Shown here: positions 46,534 through 56,899 of the stretch, one piece after another
How positions within the stretch are numbered: the stretch's first letter is position 1
How the letters are laid out: every line of letters begins with the position of its first letter
Origin: Hordeum vulgare subsp. vulgare
Taxonomy: Eukaryota > Streptophyta > Magnoliopsida > Poales > Poaceae
Assembly: GCF_904849725.1 (NCBI RefSeq)
Contig: NC_058518.1
Coordinates: forward strand, 415,097,081 to 415,161,080
Direction: 5' to 3'
Length of the DNA stretch: 64,000 bases
Notes under the pieces: generated by a model
Told to the model about the DNA's origin: nothing
Seen by the model: the letters and a program-made list of their open reading frames with translations, nothing else
Databases searched by the model: none
Program-made: the position numbers and the translations under genes

Positions 46534-48240
46534 TATCGTCATCAGACGCCGCGAGCGAACCGGTCGTGAAGGAGGGATACGGCGCACCGGAGGTTGAGGC
46601 CCCCGCAACGAAGGACCCCCGTGGGGCCGACTCGTCGAAGGAGTCAGCTGGGGGCGCATCTTCAGGAGCTGGTGCCATCATTGTGTCGGCGTGCGGCCCT
46701 GCCGCAACCAGAGCCGGCACCGGCGCCAGGACCCGGCCGCTTCACAGCTTGTCCATAGCTGGTGGGAACCCTAGAGGAGGCATTCCCGGCTTACCAGGAG
46801 TTGATGTACCCGCGCTTATTGCAGAGTTTGCCGAGTGTCGTGACCAGGCACATCGAGAAGCCCATGCGACACAGGAGCGACTAGTCCATCTCGAGTAGAT
46901 TGTTGGGGTAGGCATTTTACCCGTTTACTCTTTTTCTTCCGAATTTTTTTAGTGGGGGCGCGCTAGGACACCCATTGGGTGTAGCCCTCGTGAGTCGGGC
47001 CGGCTGGGAATCATACGAGTTGAGTCTTTCCCGCGGCAATCTTTTTTCCTCTGCCCTTTGCATGTCCATCATGATCGCCGGGTGGTCACATACAAAAAGT
47101 TGTCAGCTCGGTACCGGGAGGCTGAAAACGAGTCTGCTGATCTCCGGAGATGGCTGGCCCAAGCCGGCTAGTAGTGGGAACTTCTGCAAGAGGAGTGTGC
47201 ATGGTTGCGTAAGGAGGCGGACTTCCTCGAGGCGGAGAATAAGGAGCACGAGGCGGCTCATCACGCGGAACTGGAGCAACGGGATGTGGTCCATCGTGTG
47301 GAGCTAGAGTAGCGGGACACGGCCCATCACGAGGCCCTGAAGGCCAAGGACGACCATATGGAGAAGGCGGCCGATGCGGTGCAGGTTGCGCGGGATGAGC
47401 ATGCCCACCAGGCCAAAGCATGGTTGGTGAGGAAGCGAGAGCTGGAGGAAGAGGCGCACGAGGTTGACGTGCTTCTCTCTAGTAAATTTTCTTTGTATTT
47501 ACTTCTTGTTCTTGCTCCGCCTTGGGCTTGCCACGTGCTCGTACCTCTCTCACAGATCTCTTTCTGGGGACGCAGGATGAGGCGTAGGCGGCCGTAGTAG
47601 CCCACTGTGAGTTGCAGTGGGCGTTGGGCGTCCATATTGGGGCGTTTGCCACTTGGACCATGGATGAGGTGGGGATTGCTGCCAAGGCCCGTCTGAATGA
47701 GCTGGTGCGGGCCATGGATCTGCTTCAGAAGGCCGGGCTGGCAATGGTCCACACCCTTTTGCCAGATGCGGTGGAGCCACAGTCCATGAGCCTACTGTCG
47801 CGGTAGTTGGAGGCTGGGAGCGCGCGGGCGAGCGCTTGGCGTGCCTCAGCGGCACGAGCCGGTGCGTACATGGCGCTCTGAGTTGCCAAGTCATGGTACT
47901 CGGGCCTGGACCTAGGCCTACTTGTGTCCCAGCGCGCCGTCACAAATGCGGAGCTGGAGGCGGTCGACGATGAGCTGTCCATGCGGGCCAACGATCTTGC
48001 GTAGTTTGCCCCGTGGGATGAATACGTCCTAAAGCAGGCGACCGACGACAAGGTGGTCCTAGAGGCCCGGCGAGATGGACCTCGAGGGCATCGACTCCAG
48101 CGATGATGCCTACATCAACCTCTTATCGGAGGGAGACATGGGCACGAAAGCCGACGCGGGGGCGCTCGTTCCGGCGATGGAGCTTCTACTTCAGCCGCCA
48201 CGGGGCGGCGAGGCCAAGGATAGGCACAAGACCGGCTAGG
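46534..48240 (+). pseudogene. Outer Gypsy antisense gene, coiled-coil part, degenerate
   Basis: Plus-strand gene relic on the strand opposite to the Gypsy pol. The first block (46566-46898) is Ala/Gly-rich and ends CRDQAHREAHATQERLVHLE. Later blocks read as long charged helices with heptad-like spacing, for example ARYREAENESADLRRWLAQA (near 47110-47170), NKEHEAAHHAELEQRDVVHR (near 47240-47300) and WLVRKRELEEEAHEVDVLLS (near 47420-47480). Intron-like gaps occur, such as the one after 47485 with a GTAAAT start and a CAG before 47574. Several in-frame stops are present, so the gene is dead. The layout resembles the antisense 'putative gypsy type transposon' genes of grasses. Function is unknown. 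Confidence 0.55.
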
Positions 48241-48741
48241 GCCTTTCTTTTTCTCTTGCATTAGTTAGTCCGCAGTTCCACCCGCTGGGTGTGTGATGTA
48301 ATGAACTTATGTCTGTGGGCCTTTATGCTTTTGTGTATTAAATATATGATTTGAAATTTGTCCAAAAACAATTGTGCGTGTCGACTTGTTCCTAGCCTTG
48401 TGTCCTTTTGGTTGCCGGCTACCCAAAGCCTTGCCCTCTTCGGCTTCCGCCCCGCCAGCAGGATAGCCGGGAGCCATTCTCTGACTGGGATAGGGCATCT
48501 GCCTTTGGGGGGGGGCATGGATTTTTAGAGCCGTAGGGATATTTGTACTAGGATGAGTACGACAAAGCCCGACTAGAAATAACCGTGGGTTCAACTAGCC
48601 CGAGCTGACTACTCCTTCATAGTTAGCGTTCGTGTGCGGAAAGCGTTCTATCAGAGAGTCCCGCTACCCGGACAGCCGGGAGCCGGCGTGTAGCTAGACG
48701 GGGTGGTAAGGGTTTTTGCTCGGCCCACATTACTTGACCAG
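48241..48741 (+). other. Outer Gypsy, 3' side of the antisense gene, non-coding
   Basis: Contains TTAGTTAGTCC..., GTATTAAATATATGA-like AT-rich sequence suggesting a transcript end near 48350, and repeated TAGCCGGGAGCC/CAGCCGGGAGCC motifs (48463, 48682). No ORF with a recognisable motif is present. Confidence 0.5.
48737..48741. repeat. Target site duplication, left copy, of Element IV
   Basis: ACCAG here is repeated exactly at 55618-55622. Confidence 0.92.
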
Positions 48742-50300
48742 TGCTACTGCAACAAAAGACCTGCCAACGGCGCCATAAATAGGTGTGTCGATGGCACCAG
48801 GAATCCTTCTGCTACGGCTACGCCTTAAGGGACTTCCTAGGCAAATATGCAAAGGATTTCCCCCGTGGCGTTGGAGCCTTGCGTTGGTGTTCCCTCGAAG
48901 CGGAAAGGGTGATGTAGCACAGCGGTGGTAAGTATTTCCCTCAGTTTGAGAACCAAGGTATCGATCCAGTGAAGGAGTATCACAAGAGCCTGCACAAACA
49001 CAAAAAGCTTGCTCCCAACGCTATGAAGGGGTTGTCAATCCCTTATAGATTGTTCGCCAAGTGAGAACTGAAAGCAACAAAGTAACAAAGCAAAGTAAAA
49101 GGGAAAGTGGAAACGATAGGTGTGAATAGACCCGGGGCCCGTAGTGTTTACTAGTGGCTTCTCTCATGAAAGCAAGTAGACGGTGGGTGAACAAATTACT
49201 GTCGAGCAATTGATAGAACCGCGCAAAGTCATGACGTCATCTATGGCAATGATTATATCTATAGGCATCATGTCCAAAACAAGTAGACCGATACTTTCTG
49301 CATCTACTACTATTACTCCACACGTCGACCGCTATCCAGCATGCATCCAGTGTATTAAGTCCAAAAGAATAGAGTAACGCCTTAAGCAAGATGCCTTGAT
49401 GTAGATGGACAATCTCATATCTACGACAGAGCCCACCTTGTTACCCTTGATGGCAACTACACGATGTGTGCCTTGCTTCCCTTACTGTCACTGGGAAAGG
49501 TCACCACACTGTAAGAACCCAAAACCAAACACTTCTCCCATTGCAAGAATCATAGATCTAGTTGGCCAAACAAAATCCAAGACTCGGAGAGACTTACAAG
49601 GATATCAAATCATGCATATAAGAAATCAGCAAAGACTCAAATATATATCATAGATAATCTGATCACAAATCGACAATTCATCGGATCTCGACAAACACAC
49701 CGCCAAAGAAGATTACATCGGATAGATCTCCATGAAGACCATGAAGAACTTTGTATTGAAGATCCAAGAGAGAGAAGAAGCCATCTAGCTACTAACTACG
49801 GACCCGTAGGTCTGAAGTGAACTACTGACGAGTCATTGGAGGGGCGATGATGATGATGAGATCTCGCGGAAACGGAAGCTTGCGGCGGCGGAAAAGTATT
49901 TTTGTGGATCCCTTGATTTTTTTTCTGATTTTTAGGGAATATATAGGTGCAAGATCTAGGTCAGGGGGGCGCGAGGGAGGCCACAAGCCTGCCCACCGCC
50001 GCCCCCTGGTGGCGGAGTGGGGGCTTGTGGGCTCCCTATAGCCCTCCTGGCTTGGCCCACAAGCCCCCTGATCTTCTTTTGTTCGGGAAAAAATCATTTC
50101 GGGGATTTTATCCCGTTTGGACTCCCTTCCAAAATCAGATCTGAAAAGAGCCAAAAATACAGAAAAAACAGGAATAGGCACTTGGCACTGAATTAATAAG
50201 TTAGTCCCAAAAAAGATATAAAAGGTACATAAAACATCCAAAGATGACAAGATAACAACATGCAACCATCAAAAATTATAGATACGTTTGAGACGTATCA
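48742..50300 (-). repeat. Element IV 3' LTR
   Basis: 1559 bp. On the minus strand it starts TGATACGTCTCAAACGTATC and ends ...GCAGTAGCA. It lacks about 60 bp present in the 5' LTR around 55115-55175. It carries the hairpin at 49981-50031 with a minus-strand TATA-like CCTATATATTCCC (49935-49948) beyond it. PBS-like echoes lie at 48761-48775 and 48788-48803. Confidence 0.92.
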
Positions 50301-50316
50301 AGCATCCCCAAGCTTA
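50301..50316 (-). other. Polypurine tract of Element IV
   Basis: The minus strand reads TAAGCTTGGGGATGCT directly before TGATACG. The AGGA-loop stem CTCGAGGACGAG is at 50324-50335. The same 16 bases recur inside the ORF at 53469-53484. Confidence 0.88.
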
Positions 50317-53012
50317 ACTCGTGCTCGTCCTCGAGTAGGGAAGTGATAAAGAATGAATTTTTGATGCTTTCTTGCTACCTAGCATAGATGTCCTTTGTAA
50401 CTCCTCTCATGTGACGTGAATGTTCAGATCCATTAGATTCAAAACAATAGTTTGCTATTGACGTGGATACAATAATAATTCAAGCAAACTAGGAAGGTAA
50501 TCATGAACTTTCAAAATAACAAGGCCAAAAGAAAGTTATCCCTACAAAAGCATATAGTCTCGCTATGCTCTATCATCATTGCACAACGAATTTAAATCAT
50601 GCACAACCCCGGTATTGGCCAAGTAATTGTTTGACACCTTTACTTTCTCGAACCTTTTCAACTCTCACGCAATACATGAGCGTGAGCCATGGTTTTAGCA
50701 CTATAGATGGTGTGGAGTGTGTTGGAGGTTGCAAGACAAAACAAGGAGAAGATGGTCACATTAACTAGGCATATCAATGAGCTGTGGAGATGCTCATCAA
50801 TAGATATCAATGTGAATGAGTAGGGATTGCCATACAAATGATGCACTAGAGCTAAGAGTATGTGAAAGCTCTTAAAGAAAACTAGTGGGTGTGCATCCAA
50901 CTTGCTTGCTCACAAAGACCTAAGGCAATTTTGAGGAAGCCTATAATTGGAATATACAAGCCAAGTTATAAAATGAAAATTTCCCACTAGCTATATGGTG
51001 GTGACAAAACGAGAGACTCTCAATCATGAAGATCATGGTGCTTAATATGCACAAGTGTGGAAAAAGTGGTAGCATTGTCCCTTCTCTCTTTTTCTCTCAT
51101 TTTTTTATTTTTGGTGGCATCTTTGGTCTCTTTTTTTTGGTGGGCTTCTTTGGCCTCTTTTATTTCCTCACATGGGACAATGCTCCATCAATGATGATCA
51201 TCACACTTTCAACTCAAAACGTAGAGAAACTATGACTCTATATGGAATGCCTTCGGTAGTGTACCGTGGCAATGATCTAGCATGGCATAGACATTAATGG
51301 AACATCATGCTAGCTATCTTACGATCATGCAATAGAAATGTAGACGTGATGGCACATGTCATGGTGGTAGTTGCATGGCAATATATCTCGGAATGACTTT
51401 GAAAAAGCCATAGTAGGTAGGTATGGTGGCTGTTTTGAGGGAGGCTAATGGTGGGTTTTGTGCACCGGTGAAAGTTGCACGGCACTAAGAAGATAGTGAT
51501 GGTGGAAGGTGAAAGTGCATCTAAACCATGGACTCAACATTAGTCATGAAGAACTCATATACTTGTTGCAAAAGTTTTATTAGTAATCGAAACAAAGCAT
51601 TCAACGCATACTCCTAGGGGAAGGGTTGGTAGGTATAAACCATCGCGCGATCCCGACCGCCACGCAAAGGATGACAATCAATAGACTAATTATGCTCAGA
51701 TTTCATCACCTAGCGGTTCACCATACGTGCATGCTACGGGAATCACTAAGTTCAACACAAGTATTTCTATATCCATAACACCTTACTAGCATAACTTCAA
51801 TATTACCACAACCATATCTCAAAACTAATTGAGAGGAATCAAACTTCTCTAACTATTCAATGCACATGAAGGTGGAAGTTTTCGTATCCCTTTGGATAAC
51901 TACCCCTTTTGAGACTACTTTCAAAGCATAGATCAACTACCAAGCCACACACTGCTGTGCTCTAAAAGATATAAGTGAAGCACATAGAGCAAAAGTATCT
52001 AGCTCAAAAGATATAAGTGAAGCACATGTGAGCTGAATTGTCTACCAAAAGATATAAGTGAAGCTCGACAAAATCATGGTGAGTGCATGTCTCTCTCTCT
52101 AGGTGTGCAGCAAGGATGATTGTGACACAACGAAAATAAAAGACTCCTACGATACAAGACGCTCCAAGCAAAAACACATAACATGTGGTGAATAAAAATA
52201 TAGCCCCAAGTAACGTTACTGATGGATTGAAGACGGGAGAGGGGATGCCTTCCCAGGGCATCCCCAAGCTTAGGCTTTTACGACATCCTTGAATCTCTTG
52301 GGGTGCCTTGGGCATCCCCAAGATTGAGCTCTTGCCACTCTTTATCTCTTTGTCCATAAGAACTTCACCCAAAACTTGAAAACTTCACAACATGAAACTT
52401 AAACAGAAACACATGATAACAATAGTATGAGAAAGCAAACCATCACTTCCTTAGGTACTCTAGCAAACTTAAATTCTACTTATGATGATGTTGGGTTACT
52501 GTATTTTCTATCTTCCATGGCTAATACCCCCCGATACTATCCATAGTTTCATCAAAATAAGCAACCAACACAACAAAAACAGAATCTGTTAACCGCAGAC
52601 CAGTCTGTAGCAATATGTATACTTCGTATACTTCTGGTACTTCAAAAATTCTGAAAAATTACGACAGTCTCAATTATTTGCGTAGCAATCAGCATAAAAA
52701 AGAATCATCTCAAAAGCTCTTACAAAAAAAATTAAAATTCTTTTTGTGAGCAGAAAGTTTCTGTCTTTTCCAGCATGATCAAACGATCATACCCAAGACT
52801 AATCATAACGGTTTTGCTTGGAACAAACGCAAAAAGAAACACAAAAAAACACAATCATAACATAATTATGAAAGTTTGGAAAACAAAAAACAGAAAGAAA
52901 AAGGATAGATTCGTTGGGTTGCCTCCCAACAAGCGCTATTGTTTAACGCCCTTAGCTAGGCATTCAATGATGCTCTCACAAAAGACAAGAATTGAAGCAC
53001 AACGAGAGCATC
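50317..53012 (-). other. Element IV 3' non-coding region
   Basis: Homologous over most of its length to 38115-40892 of Element III. It contains the GGGGATGCC/GGCATCCCC hairpin (52241-52265) with a polypurine-like copy beside it, a second such copy near 52308-52324, a purine-rich tract (51075-51170, minus) and a perfect GTTGGG/CCCAAC stem (52913-52930). No gene is supported. Confidence 0.75.
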
Positions 53013-53723
53013 CTAAAGCATGTGAAAATCACATCTAAGTCTAACATACTTCCTATGCATAGGCATTTTATAGTAAAACAAATTGTCAAGACAACCAATA
53101 GCTGCCAAATGCAAGGAAGAAGAAAGAGACAAGAGCAATCTCAACATCATGAGAGGTGATTTGGGAACATGAAAGTTTCTACCACAATATTTTCCTCTCT
53201 CATAGCAATTACATGTGGGATCATATACAAATTCAACAATATAGTTATCACAAAGGATATTCTTTTCATGATCCACATGCATGCAAAGTTGACGCTCTTC
53301 AAAAATAGTGGGATTATCATCAACTAAAGTCATGACTTCTCCAAACCCACTTTCAATAATATTGCAAATATCATATTCATCTTGAGGATTGAACAAATTT
53401 TCAAGATCAAAAGAAAAATCGTCACCCCAATCATGATCTTTGCAACAAGTAGTGGACATAGCAAGACTAGCATCCCCAAGCTTAGGGTTTTGCATAATTT
53501 TAGCATGATTGTCACTAATAGAATTTATAGTGAAACCATTGCAATCATGCTTTTCATCCAAGGAGCCCTCGTGAATCACTTCATGAATTTCTTCATCACG
53601 ATTTTCAGATTCACACATCTCAAGCAAAACTCCATAAAGATAGTCAAGTGCACTCAACTCACTAGCAATTGGATCAACATTATTGGATCTCTTAAAGAGA
53701 TTAGCAAGTGGATGAGGATCCAT
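53013..53723 (-). CDS. Element IV ORF, 236 aa, uncharacterised retrotransposon-borne protein
   Basis: The only sizeable ORF of Element IV. It starts with ATG at 53723 about 250 bp after the primer site and ends at TAA/TAG near 53013. It is Asp/Glu-rich in the first two thirds (for example CESENRDEEIHEVIHEG and DWGDDFSFDLENLFNPQDEY). Then follow a cysteine cluster (CDNYIVEFVYDPTCNCYERG and KYCGRN), a hydrophobic stretch SPLMMLRLLLSLSSSLHLAA near residues 188-207 that could span a membrane, and a basic tail (MPMHRKYVRLRCDFHML). I recognise no gag, protease, reverse transcriptase or integrase motif. It may be the remnant of an ORF that lies downstream of pol in autonomous relatives, brought forward by deletion, or a cargo gene. 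It is uninterrupted, in an element whose LTRs have diverged. Confidence 0.65.
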   Translation of the reverse strand: MDPHPLANLFKRSNNVDPIASELSALDYLYGVLLEMCESENRDEEIHEVIHEGSLDEKHDCNGFTINSISDNHAKIMQNPKLGDASLAMSTTCCKDHDWGDDFSFDLENLFNPQDEYDICNIIESGFGEVMTLVDDNPTIFEERQLCMHVDHEKNILCDNYIVEFVYDPTCNCYERGKYCGRNFHVPKSPLMMLRLLLSLSSSLHLAAIGCLDNLFYYKMPMHRKYVRLRCDFHML

Positions 53724-53972
53724 ATCAATAGATTTTCATGAAGCGAAGATGCAAACATAATGAAGGCACATGGCACACAAGCGAACAGAAAGCAAGCGAG
53801 AAAAAGGGCGAACGAAAAATGCAAACGAAAAAAGGCAAATGAAAACGGCAAAAGGAGAAAGGCAAATGAAAATGGCAAATGTGAAGTGGGGGAGAGGAAA
53901 ACGAGAGGCAAATGGCAAAAAAGGTAAATGCAAGAGATGAGTTTGTGAGATCTACTTGGATAGATCTTTCCT

Positions 53973-53990
53973 TCCCCGGCAATGACGCTA
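53973..53990 (-). other. Primer-binding site of Element IV, diverged tRNA-Asp type
   Basis: The minus strand reads TAGCGTCATTGCCGGGGA, 10 bp after the 5' LTR. It matches the canonical TGGCGCCGTTGCCGGGGA at 15 of 18 positions. Confidence 0.75.
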
Positions 53991-54000
53991 GAAATACTTC

Positions 54001-55617
54001 TGCTACTGCAACAAAGACCTTCCAACGGTGCCAGAAATAGGTGTGTCGACGGCACCAGGAATCCTTGTGCTACGGCTACGCCTTAAGGGACTTCCTAGGC
54101 AAATATGCAAAGGATTTCCCCCGTGTCCTTGGAGCCTTGCGTTGGTGTTCCCTCGAAACGGAATGGGTGATGTAGCACAGCGGTGGTAAGTATTTCCCTC
54201 AGTTTGAGAACCAAGGTATCGATCCAGTGAAGGAGTATCACAAGAGCCTGCACAAACACAAAAAGCTTGCTCCCAACGCTATGAAGGGGTTGCCAATCCC
54301 TTATAAATTGTTCGCCAAGTGAGAACTGAAAGCAACAAAGTAACAAAGCAAAGTAAAAGCGAAAGTGGAAACGATAGGTGTGAATAGACCCGGGGGTCGT
54401 AGTGTTTACTAGTGGCTTCTCTCATGAAAGCAAGTAGACGGTGGGTGAACAAATTACTGTCGAGCAATTGATAGAACCACGCAAAGTCGTGACGTCATCT
54501 ATGGCAATGATTATATCTATAGGCATCACGTCCAAAACAAGCAGACTGATACTTTCTTCATCTACTACTATTACTCCACACATCGACCGCTATCCAGCAT
54601 GTATCTAGTGTATTAAGTCCAAAAGAACAGAGTAACGCCTTAAGCAAGACGACATGATGTAGATGGACAATCTCATATCTACGACAGAGCCCACCTTGTT
54701 ACCCTTGATGGCAACTACACGATGTGTGCCTTGCTGCCCCTACTGTCACTGGGAAAGGTCACCACACAGTAAGAACCCAAAACCAAGCACTTCTCCCATT
54801 GCAAGAATCCTAGATCTAGTTGGCCAAACAAAACCCAAGACTCGGAGAGACTTACAAAGATATCAAATCATGCATATAAGAAATCAGCAAATACTCAAAT
54901 ATATATCATAGATAATCTGATCACAAATCCACAATTCATCGGATCTCGACAAACACACCGCCAAAGAAGATTACATCGGATAGATCTCCATGAAGATCAT
55001 GGAGAACTTTGTATTGAAGATCCAAGAGAGAGAAGAAGCCATCTAGCTACTAACTACGGACCCGTAAGTCTGAAGTGAACTACTCACGAGTCATTGGAGG
55101 GGCGCTGATGATGATGAAGAAGCCCTCCATCTCCAAAGTCCCCTCCGGCAGGGCACCGGGAAGGGTCTCCAGATGAGATATCGCGGAAACGGAAGCTTGC
55201 GGCAGCGGAAAAGTATTTTCTTGGATCCCTTGATTTTGTTTCTGATTTTTAGGGAATATATAGGCGCAAGATCTAGGTCACGGGGGCGCCAGGGAGGCTA
55301 CAAGCCTGCCCACCGCCGCCCCCTGGTGGCGGAGTGGGCGCTTGTGGGCTCCGTGTAGCCCTCCTGGCTTGGCCCACAAGCCCCGTGATCTTCTTTTGTT
55401 AGGGAAAAAATCATTTCAGGGATTTTTTTCCGTTTGGACTCCGTTCCAGAATCAGATCCGAAAAGAGGCAAAAACACAGAAAAAACAGGAACTGGCACAT
55501 GGCACTGAATTAATAAGTTAGTCCCAAAAAAGATATAAAAGGTACATAAAACATCCAAAGATGACAAGATAACAACATGAAACCATCAAAAATTATAGAT
55601 ACGTTTGAGACGTATCA
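54001..55617 (-). repeat. Element IV 5' LTR
   Basis: 1617 bp, paired with 48742-50300. It has the hairpin at 55296-55353 and a minus-strand TATA-like CCTATATATTCCC at 55253-55265. PBS-like echoes CTGGCACCGTTGGAAGG and TCCTGGTGCCGTCGACA lie at its 3' end (54019-54060). Confidence 0.92.
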
Positions 55618-56899
55618 ACCAGCTTCGAAGAGAGAGAGAGAGGGCTTTGGTCAGCCAGTGAGCCCATGGGTCCGAGGAGCCGGACCGTGGCGCTCGCTTG
55701 AGAAACGACATGCTTTTTGGTAGATTCGAGAAGGTATGCCCCAAGTGTCGGCTTGGGACACCGCTGCATTCGTCAAACCAAAAAGGGTAGGTGTTACATA
55801 CACACTGGTTTTTTCGCTCTTAGCAGTAGAACGGGCGAAGGAGCGCCGCGTTCCACGGGCTCTCCGACTCCTCGCCGGAGGCGTCTCTCTTGCGCTTCTA
55901 CGGCTTCTGGGCGTTTATTAGGTAGTAAGCATTGTTGTGCGGCGCCTTGCTGATGATGAACGGCGCCTCCCATGGGGAGGATAGCTTGTGCTGGTCGGCG
56001 GTTCGCTGGATTGGCCTCAGCACAAGGTCCCCTTCGCGGAAGGAAAGGGGCATGATCCGTTTGCTATGGTAGTGTCGAAGCTTCTATTGGTAGATGGATG
56101 TACGGCTCAAGGCCAGCGCGCGTGCTTCCTCGAGCAGGTCAACGCCGTCTTCTCTTGCTTCTTTTGCGTCCGCCTCCATGTACAAGGTGATGCGAGGTGA
56201 GTCGAATTCAATGTCTGCGGGGATTACTGTCTCGGACTCATACTCAAGGAAGAAAGGAGTGAAGCCAGTTGACCAAATGGGCGTGGTGCGGAGGCTCCAT
56301 TGGACAGTTGGCAATTCTTCGATCCAGCAGCCGGCTGAGCAGACGAGTGGTGACATGAGCCGCATCTTGATGCCAGCTAGGATCAAGCCGTTTGCTCTCT
56401 CCACCTCACCGTTCAACTACGAGTGAGCCACGGATGCGAGGTCGAGCCGGATGCCTTCCTTGGAGCAGAAAAGTGCCATCACACCTTTGGCGAAGTTAGT
56501 GCCATTGTCGGTAATGATGTTGTGGGGGACGTTGTAGCGGAGGGTGATGTCTGTGATGAATCGGACGACTGTGGGGCCGCCCAGCTTCTTGATGGATCTA
56601 GCGTGGATCCACTTTGTGAATGTGTCGATGACTACCAGGAGGTGTGTCATGCCGCCTCGAGCGGTCCTGAATGGTCCCACCATGTCGAGCCCCAGATGGC
56701 GAAATCCATGAGAGGGGGATGGTCTTAAGGGTTTTATCCAGCAAGTGGCTCTGCATGCTAAAACGCTGGCACCCCTCACACTCGTCGACGAGCTGATTTG
56801 CTTCTTCCAGGGCCGTTGTCCAGTAAAACCCGTGGCGAAAGGCTTTGGCCCCCAGGGTCCTCGAGGCGGCATGATGCCCACACTCGCCCTGGTGCATGT
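55618..56899 (-). pseudogene. Outer Gypsy integrase, interrupted by a solo LTR and one stop
   Basis: On the minus strand the zinc-binding region reads HQGECGHHAASRTLGAKAF and VDECEGCQRF. The core follows, with LDMVGPF (first Asp), IITDNGTNFAKG (second Asp) and NGEVERANG (Glu). A frameshift lies near 56800-56880 and an in-frame TAG near 56417-56419 splits the core from its C-terminal part, which continues WIEELPTVQWSLRTTPIWST and FFLEYESETVIPADIE. Sequence upstream of the zinc region lies beyond the solo LTR and joins at 57992. The enzyme would insert element DNA into the genome; this copy is inactive. Confidence 0.85.
56895..56899. repeat. Target site duplication, left copy, of the solo LTR
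   Basis: CATGT here matches CATGT at 57992-57996. Confidence 0.88.

Larger units (their letters stand above)
48742..55617 (-). mobile_element. Element IV: non-autonomous Athila-type element carrying one unknown ORF
   Basis: Intact 6,876-bp minus-strand element. It has a 3' LTR at 48742-50300, a polypurine tract, a 2.7-kb 3' non-coding region, one ORF (53723-53013), a primer-binding site (53990-53973), a 5' LTR at 54001-55617 and a perfect ACCAG duplication. Leader, 3' region and polypurine tract are homologous to Element III, but gag-protease is absent and a different ORF occupies its place. No reverse transcriptase or integrase is present. Confidence 0.92.
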
